DNA of 5,310 nucleotides from Pontiellaceae bacterium (GTDB taxonomy: Bacteria > Verrucomicrobiota > Kiritimatiellia > Kiritimatiellales > Pontiellaceae): positions 1-5,310 of the forward strand of contig JAFGWS010000057.1 in the NCBI GenBank assembly GCA_016937035.1, read 5' to 3'. The position numbers and the translations under genes are program-made. The notes under the pieces are model-generated. The model saw nothing but the letters and a program-made list of their open reading frames with translations. It made no database searches and was not told the DNA's origin. Shown piece by piece: positions 1-5,310 of the stretch (positions are counted from its first letter, which is position 1; each line of letters starts with the position of its first letter).

Positions 1-857
1 AGATCGACATAGAAATAGTCAGCGTCGAATTGCAGACGTTTCTGCCGACCAACAAAGGCAAATCCCTTGCCCAATTCCAGCAGGAACGATTGCAGATTGT
101 GGATAATTGCTGATTCCAATGCGGATTCGTGCAGGACATCGGCTTCGGGCAGGCCAAGGAAATCAAGAATATAGGGGTTTCGGATCGCGTCCACCGCCGT
201 TTGCAGCGACTGCCCCTCACAGGCCAGTTTCATCACGCCGACCTTGTCCCGGCTTTTGACCAGGCGGGAAAACAGGAGAGTATGAATCTGCCGCTCAAGA
301 TGTTTGACTTCCCAGCCCTCCTTCTCGGCCTCAATTTCGTAAAATAGGCGTTCGTTGGGATTATCGACGCCCATAAGCACCTGATAATGCGACCATCCCA
401 GCACGGGCGAAAATCCTCGCGGCGCAGTAACGGTTTCCACCGCTTCCGCCATGTCGGCCAAAACGCCGGACCCGGTCTGGCGTTTTTCATTGGAAGCCAA
501 AACGCCAGATCCGATCTGGCGAATTTCGGGCAGGCGGTCAGCGTAAACTGTGTAAAAGGTACGAAAGTAACGCAGATTGGTGGTCGAAAATCCCCGGCCA
601 AAGCGGGTTTTCAACCGGGAGGAGAGAACCTCGATAACCTGCTCGCCGTACGCTGCACGATTCTCACCACCCTGCAATTCCAGCACTATTTCCCTGCCGA
701 TCAACCAGTAGGCCAGCACCATGTTGGCGTTGACCGCCCGTACCACATTGCAGCGCGCCTGTTCGAGGATGGAGGCAACGCGGTCGAAGAGTGAATTGCC
801 TTCAGGCCGGATGATATCGATATCCCTTTGCGTCTTCGCGTCTTCGCGTGAGGTCAT
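1..857 (-). CDS. DUF1016/YhcG-family PDDEXK nuclease (3' end beyond window)
   Basis: This frame is open from the ATG at 857 to the window edge, giving 285 codons without a stop. The family usually runs to about 340-370 residues, so the last 60-90 are missing. The N-terminal part (about residues 20-150) has the DUF1016_N look: a helical start, then YWLIGREIV and YGEQVIEVLSSRL, then FGRGFSTTNLRYFRTFY, and after an insert the SWSHY-like GWSHYQVLMGV. The C-terminal part carries the nuclease hallmark FLLELGKGFAFVGRQKR with E261 and ends in FYVDL with D285. The expected ExK motif lies outside. The family is a predicted PD-(D/E)XK endonuclease often found beside restriction-modification genes; its exact substrate is not settled. 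The start overlaps the methyltransferase stop (ATGA) and has a good ribosome site, so the two are probably coupled. Odd points: residues 113-132 are a near-duplicated GSGVLA segment encoded by palindromic DNA, and residues 2-11 come from a repeat also found inside the methyltransferase. Confidence 0.93.
   Translation of the reverse strand, partial: MTSREDAKTQRDIDIIRPEGNSLFDRVASILEQARCNVVRAVNANMVLAYWLIGREIVLELQGGENRAAYGEQVIEVLSSRLKTRFGRGFSTTNLRYFRTFYTVYADRLPEIRQIGSGVLASNEKRQTGSGVLADMAEAVETVTAPRGFSPVLGWSHYQVLMGVDNPNERLFYEIEAEKEGWEVKHLERQIHTLLFSRLVKSRDKVGVMKLACEGQSLQTAVDAIRNPYILDFLGLPEADVLHESALESAIIHNLQSFLLELGKGFAFVGRQKRLQFDADYFYVD
457..521. repeat. Two copies of a 26-nt palindromic repeat inside the nuclease gene
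   Basis: Copies at 457-482 and 496-521 match at 23 of 26 bases with a 39-base period (13 codons, so the frame is kept). Each contains a 19-base palindrome: 503-521 is perfect around a single central base, and 464-482 has one mismatch. They encode RQIGSGVLA and RQTGSGVLA at about residues 113-134 of the DUF1016 protein, between its conserved N-terminal part and the WSHY region. Confidence 0.8.
826..850 (-). repeat. Copy A of a 25-nt coding repeat (nuclease N-terminus)
   Basis: This matches 2925-2949 at 22 of 25 bases in the same orientation. The unit has an internal period of about 9 bases, built on CGCGAAGA. It encodes SREDAKTQ at the very start of the nuclease, which lies outside the conserved domain and may be added sequence. 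Confidence 0.7.
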
Positions 858-3800
858 TCCCGCACCTCCCACATGCGCTTCAAGAACTCTTCCTCGATGA
901 GGCGGACCTTCCAGTTCTCGTCATCCTGTTTCAGATTGGGCAGATTGTTGCTGCCGTTGACGTAGATGGCGTCGAACTCGAAATCGCGGGCGCTGATGCG
1001 GTTCTTCCGGAACCATTCGTCCAGCATCAGGTTGTCTTGCTCGATGTCGGAGGTGAGCTTGCGCCAGACGACCAGAACCTTTTCCCGCTGACCGTTGTCG
1101 GGATGGGCCGGGTCTTGGGGCGCCCAGCCCTCGACCTTGCGAAACCACCAGATATTTGAACCGCGAACGCTGCTGTGATCTTCATCTTCGCGCGGTTCGC
1201 GTATTTCGCGGTTAATGGGTCCAAGTTTGCCGTCGATGACGAGTCTGGTTTTCTGACCCGTGGGCGCTTCGGGATCTTCAATCCGCTTGAAGCTAGCGGT
1301 GAATTCCTGTGGTGCGGCGTAGTGAACCACGCGCAGGCCGATCAGGTAGTTGAAAGTCTCGATCAGATCGACCGCACGGGTGACATATTCGTCCGTCCCC
1401 GGCTTCTTGACCTCCAGCGTGTAGTAGGTGGGATCGGCACAGACGTCTATGTTGAGCAGAGACTGACTTCCCCGTGTCTCCACATCGAGCAGATAATGGA
1501 GCATGTAGTCTTCGCGCAGGGAGGGATTGGAGCGCAGAAATTTTTCCCGCGCCTCGCGTAGGTACGAATCATTATTCGTTCCAGCATCGTCCTTTCGCAG
1601 ATTGTTGAGGGTGTCTTCGTAGGATTCCAGGCGGATGGTTTTGAAGCAGTGGGAAATTCCGGAATGGCGGGCGGTGGGTTTCCCGTCTTTCCAGCTTTCG
1701 GAATAGACCACCTTGGCGATGCGGGGCTTGAGAACGGTGTCAAAATAATCGCCCATTTCCACGAGGATGTATTTGCGCTTGCCGCCGTCCTCACGATTGA
1801 GGTTGATGACCGCATGACCGGTGGTGCCGGAACCGGAGAAGTAGTCGAGAATTAAACCCTCACTGTTTGAACCTATTTGCAGAACTTTTTTCAATAGTCC
1901 GGTTGGTTTCGGAAAGCCAAATTCAGTAAATCCAAGAGAACCGACTTCAACCGTACCTTGTTCATTAATGACTTCAGTTTCTGTCCATATTGACTTTGTT
2001 TTTGTTGACCCCTTTCTTGCTTTTTCGTAAATATTCCAACCACCATCTTTTTTCTTCTTTGCAACAAGAGCAGAAAGATCATTCCTGGAAAGTACCGCTG
2101 CAACTTTCTCTTTACCCCACCTCCAACACGAGTCTTTCCCCTCACTGTTTTTCGGAAACACTTCTAACGAAAAATTATCGGATTTTATCAGGGACAGCCT
2201 TGCATAACCATCTTCATTCATGATTTTTGCATCAACATAAATTGGGTAATAAAGATTTGGTCGGTTATGTTTTCCAAACTTTGGATTTCGATTTCTTAAT
2301 TCCCACAGCTCATAATGACCACCATCATCTCTTAGCGCATTTGAAGCAATTACTTTTGGTAGTTCCAAAATCTCAGCACGTTGGCTTGCGATATAACAAA
2401 ATAAATATTCATGTGTTTTGGCAACCGACTGGTAGGTCTGCCCGCGTTTATTTGATTGGATAATTATTTGCGATTCAAATTGGTCGAAACCAAAACAATT
2501 ATCCAAAATGTTTTTCATGCTGGACATTTCATTGTCATCAATGCTGGAAAAAAACACTCCATACATCGACATCAGAGGTAAAAAACATTCCATCCGGCCA
2601 GCAAACATAGAAAGCCAACTCGAATGCTGATAGCTATCCTTGTAGGCAAAACCGTCCCCACCTGTGTTATACGGCGGATCGATATACACACATTTCACCT
2701 GCTCGCGATACCGTTCCTGCAACAAATTCAGCGCCTGGAAATTCTCCGAGTGAACCAGCAATCCATCGCACTGTTCATCGAAGTTCTCAATTGACGCGAG
2801 CAGCCGGGCCTTGAAGCTTTCATCGAAGAAGCGGGTGTCGAGCACCAGCTTATCGTTGGCCTTGAGAAAAGCTACCGTCAAAGGCCGTGAAAAGGGAATC
2901 ACCCTCTCCCCGAACAAATCCCCGCTTCGCGCCTTCGCGTCTTTGCGTGGTGCATCTTCCCCAATCTCATCAATGGCAAACAGCCTGATCCACTCCTCAC
3001 ACTGCGCCTCGTTGGCGGCGATTACCGGATACAGCTCCTCCGGTACCCGGTCGAGTGTGATGCAATAGTTTGTTTCAACAACGAATTTTTTCTTGAGCCA
3101 GAGCTTTTTCTGGAAGTCCTCAAGCTGCGCCAGAAAGTCGATCAGTTTGCCCGCGATTCTGCGCAGCACCCTGATCCTGGCCAGATAGCTTTCGACCGCG
3201 GGGGCCTCGGCGTTTTCGATGTCGTCGAGGCGCATGATCTCGTTTTTGATGTAGAAGTCCAGCTCCCTGTGCAGGAAGCCGCCCAGATCCTTGTGGATGA
3301 AATAGTCCATCGTGTTGCGGGCGGTGTACTGGTTCACGTATTTGGCCAGTACGGGGCGTTTCTTGTCGTTTTCTGTCGGCGCGGGCTCCTTGAACAGACG
3401 GAAATATTCTCCGATGGTGGATTTCAGATGGGGGATTGGAAACGGAAGACCGAACTTCGCAGCCAGTTCCTCATCAGACAAATCAGCAATCTGCACACCA
3501 AAATCCAAAATCGCCTCCACCGCCTCGGCGTTGCGCTTGTCCCGCCACGCGCCTTCCTGACCGGTTTTTTCCGGGTCGGGACGGTATTCGAAATGGACGA
3601 CCAGCTCGCCGGGTTCGGTCAAAGCGACCGGATTTTCGGCATGCAGGATGAAAAAGCGCTTGGTGGCCTCACTAACCTTGACGTTGCAGTGCTCGCCCTC
3701 TGTGGCCTCGACGACGCGAAAATGCACAGTGAGCGGAGACTCGGGAATTTGATGAAGTTCCCGCTCCTCCTTCGACATCTTTCTGAACTCGGCCGATTGG

Positions 3801-4345
3801 GTAAGATCAAAGGTGAAATTGGAAAAATACTCGGCGCTCTTGATGTAATACTGGTCGGCGTTGGCCCAATGCAGTTTCACCTCCTCGCCGTTGTAGGGCA
3901 CGGCAAAGGGCGCCGCCTTGCCGGATGCCTCCCTGGTGTAATAGCGGCGGGAAATGAAGTCGCCGTCGTCGTAGTAGCGCTCAAAAAAGCGGTACAGGTG
4001 GTCATAAACGTCGGCCTCGGCGCCGGCGGTATCCTTGACCGCGTCATATGCCGCCCGGGCTTCTTTGACCTTCGGAGAATTTTCAGGGTCGGCAACGCCG
4101 TATTCTTTGGCTATGGTGATTTCTTGATCGATCCTCGCCTTCAATTCCGCCTTGCGGGTCTGATCCAACCCTCCGAAGGCATCCGCGACGATGTTCAACA
4201 GGTCGTTGCCGATGAAATTCTGGATTTCCCGCGCCCTGGCATGCATGATGCGGTAAAAGCCGAAGTCGAGATCCGGCTGATCTAGCTGGAACAGCTCGGA
4301 AAGCTTCTTCAAAAGGCGGCTGCGAAGTTGTTCGGCAAATGGCAT
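854..4345 (-). CDS. Type III Mod-like site-specific DNA (adenine-N6) methyltransferase, 1163 aa
   Basis: The predicted enzyme transfers a methyl group from S-adenosylmethionine to an adenine in its target DNA. The catalytic motif DPPYNTGGD is at residues 556-564, followed by SSIDDNE at 600-606, and the AdoMet-binding motif DYFSGSGTT lies later, at 834-842. This order (motif IV before motif I) is the beta class, which includes type III Mod subunits. Residues of about 610-830 between them should form the target-recognition part. At 1163 aa it is much longer than classical Mod proteins (about 640 aa): roughly 500 residues precede the catalytic core and about 280 follow it. The N-terminal part includes ETNYCITLDRVPEELYPVIA; the C-terminal part includes LIETFNYLIGLRV, VLVVWRKL and DAIYVNGSNNLPNL. 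I recognise these as recurring in large Mod-like enzymes found next to helicase-type restriction subunits. The ATG directly follows the upstream stop codon and has a strong ribosome site. Odd: the 1850-2640 stretch is far more AT-rich than the rest. N6-adenine specificity is inferred from DPPY. Confidence 0.93.
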   Translation of the reverse strand: MPFAEQLRSRLLKKLSELFQLDQPDLDFGFYRIMHARAREIQNFIGNDLLNIVADAFGGLDQTRKAELKARIDQEITIAKEYGVADPENSPKVKEARAAYDAVKDTAGAEADVYDHLYRFFERYYDDGDFISRRYYTREASGKAAPFAVPYNGEEVKLHWANADQYYIKSAEYFSNFTFDLTQSAEFRKMSKEERELHQIPESPLTVHFRVVEATEGEHCNVKVSEATKRFFILHAENPVALTEPGELVVHFEYRPDPEKTGQEGAWRDKRNAEAVEAILDFGVQIADLSDEELAAKFGLPFPIPHLKSTIGEYFRLFKEPAPTENDKKRPVLAKYVNQYTARNTMDYFIHKDLGGFLHRELDFYIKNEIMRLDDIENAEAPAVESYLARIRVLRRIAGKLIDFLAQLEDFQKKLWLKKKFVVETNYCITLDRVPEELYPVIAANEAQCEEWIRLFAIDEIGEDAPRKDAKARSGDLFGERVIPFSRPLTVAFLKANDKLVLDTRFFDESFKARLLASIENFDEQCDGLLVHSENFQALNLLQERYREQVKCVYIDPPYNTGGDGFAYKDSYQHSSWLSMFAGRMECFLPLMSMYGVFFSSIDDNEMSSMKNILDNCFGFDQFESQIIIQSNKRGQTYQSVAKTHEYLFCYIASQRAEILELPKVIASNALRDDGGHYELWELRNRNPKFGKHNRPNLYYPIYVDAKIMNEDGYARLSLIKSDNFSLEVFPKNSEGKDSCWRWGKEKVAAVLSRNDLSALVAKKKKDGGWNIYEKARKGSTKTKSIWTETEVINEQGTVEVGSLGFTEFGFPKPTGLLKKVLQIGSNSEGLILDYFSGSGTTGHAVINLNREDGGKRKYILVEMGDYFDTVLKPRIAKVVYSESWKDGKPTARHSGISHCFKTIRLESYEDTLNNLRKDDAGTNNDSYLREAREKFLRSNPSLREDYMLHYLLDVETRGSQSLLNIDVCADPTYYTLEVKKPGTDEYVTRAVDLIETFNYLIGLRVVHYAAPQEFTASFKRIEDPEAPTGQKTRLVIDGKLGPINREIREPREDEDHSSVRGSNIWWFRKVEGWAPQDPAHPDNGQREKVLVVWRKLTSDIEQDNLMLDEWFRKNRISARDFEFDAIYVNGSNNLPNLKQDDENWKVRLIEEEFLKRMWEVRE
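863..869 (-). promoter_or_regulatory. Ribosome binding site for the DUF1016 nuclease
   Basis: On the minus strand, GGAGGTG lies 5 nt before the ATG at 857, inside the last codons of the methyltransferase. It supports this ATG as the true start and an ATGA-overlap, translationally coupled arrangement. Confidence 0.7.
2925..2949 (-). repeat. Copy B of a 25-nt coding repeat (methyltransferase interior)
   Basis: This is the second copy of the repeat at 826-850. It encodes PRKDAKAR around residues 466-473 of the methyltransferase, in the same reading frame as copy A, between the LFAIDEIGED stretch and the catalytic core. It looks like a linker insertion. Confidence 0.7.
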
Positions 4346-4354
4346 TTAGTCCTT

Positions 4355-4360
4355 CTCCTT
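4355..4360 (-). promoter_or_regulatory. Ribosome binding site for the methyltransferase
   Basis: On the minus strand, AAGGAG lies 9 nt before the ATG at 4345, and a second AAGG lies closer. This fixes the start of the methyltransferase. The TAA of the upstream frame (4348-4346) touches the ATG with no intervening base, so a ribosome terminating there could reinitiate. Confidence 0.7.
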
Positions 4361-4525
4361 TTTGCGTTGCGTCAAAAGATTTCGGTCCCTGGCGGTCAGA
4401 TCGGCGGCGGCAAGGGGCGGGTTTTCGAGCTTCAGGGCATCGTCGGTGAGTTGTTTGAGGGCGGCGGAGAGGTCGCACGGCTTGTCCACGCCGAGCAGGT
4501 CGCAGAGGTCGTCGAAGTGGGACTG

Positions 4526-4545
4526 CGCCCCGCCCCGCCCCGCCC
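4526..4545. repeat. Pentanucleotide tandem repeat, (CGCCC)x4 on + / (GGGCG)x4 on -
   Basis: There are four perfect tandem copies of a 5-base, GC-only unit, flanked by unrelated sequence. The tract sits 53 bases into the leader frame. Each gain or loss of a unit moves the downstream reading frame, which is typical of phase-variable contingency loci in restriction-modification genes. Four copies is short for a highly unstable tract, so the real switching rate is unknown. Confidence 0.8.
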
Positions 4546-4721
4546 TGTTCGGTGAGTTTGTTGTCCTTCCAGAGAGCGATGAATTCTTCAGGCATCATGT
4601 CATCATCCGATCATCAATTGCAGAAGCATCACGGGAGCTTTAGACGCAGCCACTCTTATGCCTTTTTGCTCTTTTGCCGCACCCTTGGCACCCCATAGCT
4701 GCACGGCTTTTGAGTCCAGTT

Positions 4722-4750
4722 TTCATACAATGATATCAATCCTATGGCAA
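4722..4750 (-). promoter_or_regulatory. Candidate sigma70 promoter for the methyltransferase operon
   Basis: On the minus strand there is a -35 box TTGCCA (4750-4745, 5 of 6 to consensus), a 17-base spacer and a -10 box TATGAA (4727-4722, 4 of 6). Transcription would start near 4715, about 115 bases before the leader-frame ATG at 4598. The box pair sits in a locally AT-rich stretch (hand count about 40% G+C over 4741-4800). It was found by eye only. Confidence 0.45.
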
Positions 4751-5029
4751 TCAATATTCACTTATAACCCGATAATGTTATGGTCGAAGATGTTACGGCG
4801 GGGGGCCGCGAAATATTGCATTCCATATGAATAATCGCATATTTCCCTTGAAGAGTCGCTAAAGACCGCCCATGGGAAAATTGGTTGTTCTGCCGCCGGA
4901 AGCGCTGAATCAAGTCCACTGACCGTGCGATGATGAAGAATCAATGTCATGAGAGATGGGACAGGCAAGGTACACTCCAGTCACTGGGTGGCTGTCACCT
5001 CGTCATCATTTTTGATTCCATCATGAATC

Positions 5030-5057
5030 CGGCCGTTTCGGGTAGAGAAAACGGTCG
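5030..5057 (+). repeat. Imperfect inverted repeat (9-bp stem, 10-base loop)
   Basis: CGGCCGTTT (5030-5038) pairs with AAACGGTCG (5049-5057), with one G-U pair if transcribed on the plus strand and one A-C mismatch on the minus strand. A smaller GATTC/GAATC hairpin lies immediately to the left (5014-5029). On the plus strand it is followed only by short T runs, and no plus-strand gene ends here, so its role is unknown. Confidence 0.4.
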
Positions 5058-5180
5058 TTTCGATTTGGGTTATGAGGAACGATTCGGCATGTCGGACGGG
5101 TGTGACGGACATAACGACCGCCCTGCCAATGGCAGAGGGTGCCTCTCGGGGCGTAGGATGCCCGGCAGGACGGCGGCGGA

Positions 5181-5310
5181 TTATGGCTGCACGGCGGGGT
5201 CGGCCTTGAGGCGGCCTTTTTCATCCCAGCCGCGCAGGCGGTAGTAATCCTGGATCATCCGGGTCAGGTCGGCTTCGGAGATCGCCTTGCCGCTTTCGGG
5301 AAGCGGTTCG
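5181..5310 (-). CDS. C-terminal end of an aldehyde:ferredoxin oxidoreductase-like protein (5' part beyond window)
   Basis: The minus-strand frame from the right edge encodes 42 residues and ends at a TAA (5183-5181). It begins EPLPESGKAI and contains MIQDYYRLRGWDEKGR close to the stop. Tungsten-dependent aldehyde:ferredoxin oxidoreductases commonly finish with a proline-rich EPLP-like stretch followed by a (M/I)xxxYYxLRGWDxxG motif, as here. Such enzymes oxidise aldehydes to carboxylic acids in the cytoplasm, passing electrons to ferredoxin through a tungstopterin and an Fe4S4 cluster, mostly in anaerobes. The cofactor-binding parts are outside the window, so the subfamily cannot be judged. 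About 580 bases and a separate promoter candidate separate it from the methyltransferase operon, so a shared transcript is not implied. Confidence 0.7.
   Translation of the reverse strand, partial: EPLPESGKAISEADLTRMIQDYYRLRGWDEKGRLKADPAVQP

Larger units (their letters stand above)
4346..4598 (-). pseudogene. Short leader frame resembling an MmeI-like methyltransferase N-terminus, frameshifted at a pentanucleotide repeat
   Basis: From the ATG at 4598 the sequence reads MMPEEFIALWKDNKLTE (17 residues, to 4548). After the repeat, another frame reads QSHFDDLCDLLGVDKPCDL and continues to a TAA at 4346 (59 residues). Together these follow the beginning of MmeI-like/type IIG-like DNA methyltransferases, whose N-terminus has a similar FIAKWR...ERS.AQSHF.DLCRLLG pattern (recalled, not searched). 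The halves join in frame only with 2, 5, 8... copies of the pentanucleotide; here there are 4. A joined product would be about 80-85 aa, far short of the roughly 800+ aa family, and the last 40 residues (with LTARDRNLLTQRKKEKD) I do not recognise. Two in-frame TGA codons lie just upstream, so no start earlier than 4598 is possible. No strong ribosome site is visible. It may be a decayed remnant, a phase-variable leader peptide, or a real small gene with a sequencing error. Confidence 0.55.
4599..5180. other. Intergenic region without a recognisable gene
   Basis: Between the AOR-like stop and the leader frame I see no gene with family resemblance, no tRNA and no insertion-sequence ends. Frames of 68 aa (4968-4762, minus) and 104 aa (4930-5244, plus) exist but look incidental. 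The stretch contains the promoter candidate at 4722-4750 and a few short inverted repeats: ATAAC/GTTAT at 4764-4781, GATTC/GAATC at 5014-5029, a 9-base stem at 5030-5057, and CTGCC/GGCAG at 5123-5135. None is followed by a convincing T-run, so no terminator is called for the AOR-like gene. Confidence 0.6.

Noticed and set aside
233..794. Frames on both strands within the nuclease gene (233-601 minus, 387-794 plus)
   Set aside because: They are shadows of the DUF1016 frame, which is open across the whole interval and carries the family motifs.
1158..1198. Perfect 8-base inverted repeat GAACCGCG/CGCGGTTC inside the methyltransferase gene
   Set aside because: With a 25-base loop in GC-rich coding DNA, this is within what chance gives, and no copy of it is seen elsewhere in the window.
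1179..1200. Possible third copy of the CGCGAAGA-type coding repeat (encoding REPREDED)
   Set aside because: It resembles the other two only over a few bases and does not align convincingly over the 25-nt unit.
3269..4285. Plus-strand open frame of 338 aa
   Set aside because: It lies wholly antisense to the N-terminal part of the methyltransferase, whose reading frame has clear family motifs. Long antisense frames are expected in GC-rich coding DNA, and the product has no recognisable domain.
4083..4598. Minus-strand frame of 171 aa read as one real gene
   Set aside because: Only its first 17 residues look meaningful. After the pentanucleotide tract it is arginine/proline-rich and runs out of frame through the start of the methyltransferase, as expected from a frameshift.
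4762..4968. Minus-strand frame of 68 aa in the intergenic region
   Set aside because: It has no recognisable motif or clear ribosome site, and it ends upstream of the promoter candidate.
5120..5140. Possible terminator for the AOR-like gene (CTGCC/GGCAG stem)
   Set aside because: The stem is only 5 base pairs, and no T-run follows in the minus-strand direction.
4930..5244. Plus-strand frame of 104 aa
   Set aside because: It overlaps the AOR-like C-terminus in antisense, ends in low-complexity arginine/serine-rich sequence and has no family resemblance.

Overview
The window looks like an accessory DNA-modification/defence island in a fairly GC-rich bacterial chromosome. All supported genes read leftward, on the minus strand. 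At the right edge is the last 42 codons of a gene whose C-terminus resembles tungsten-type aldehyde:ferredoxin oxidoreductases. This hints at an anaerobe, perhaps a Desulfobacterota-like organism, but that assignment is weak and rests mainly on this fragment.

Layout, in the direction of transcription (right to left). (1) 5310-5181: 3' end of the AOR-like gene. (2) 5180-4599: about 580 bases with no convincing gene. It is AT-richer around 4720-4860 and holds a good sigma70-like promoter (4722-4750) facing the methyltransferase operon. (3) 4598-4346: a short reading frame that begins like the N-terminus of MmeI-like (type IIG-like) DNA methyltransferases. It is interrupted by four tandem copies of a GC-only pentanucleotide (4526-4545), which put its two halves out of frame. 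(4) 4345-854: a complete 1163-aa DNA methyltransferase of the type III Mod-like (beta-class adenine) kind, starting directly after the stop codon of the preceding frame. (5) 857-1: a DUF1016/YhcG-family PDDEXK nuclease, overlapping the methyltransferase by ATGA and cut by the window edge just before its last catalytic motif.

The methyltransferase and nuclease share an overlapping stop/start and so are very probably one translationally coupled operon. That makes them candidates for a non-canonical restriction-modification or phage-defence unit. A Res-type helicase-nuclease may lie further left, outside the window. The most notable signals are: the pentanucleotide tract, a candidate phase-variable switch at the head of the operon; a markedly AT-rich block inside the methyltransferase that coincides with the expected target-recognition region; a pair of 39-nt-spaced palindromes inside the nuclease gene, with a compensated base-pair change between copies; and a 25-nt repeat shared in the same reading frame by the nuclease start and the interior of the methyltransferase.
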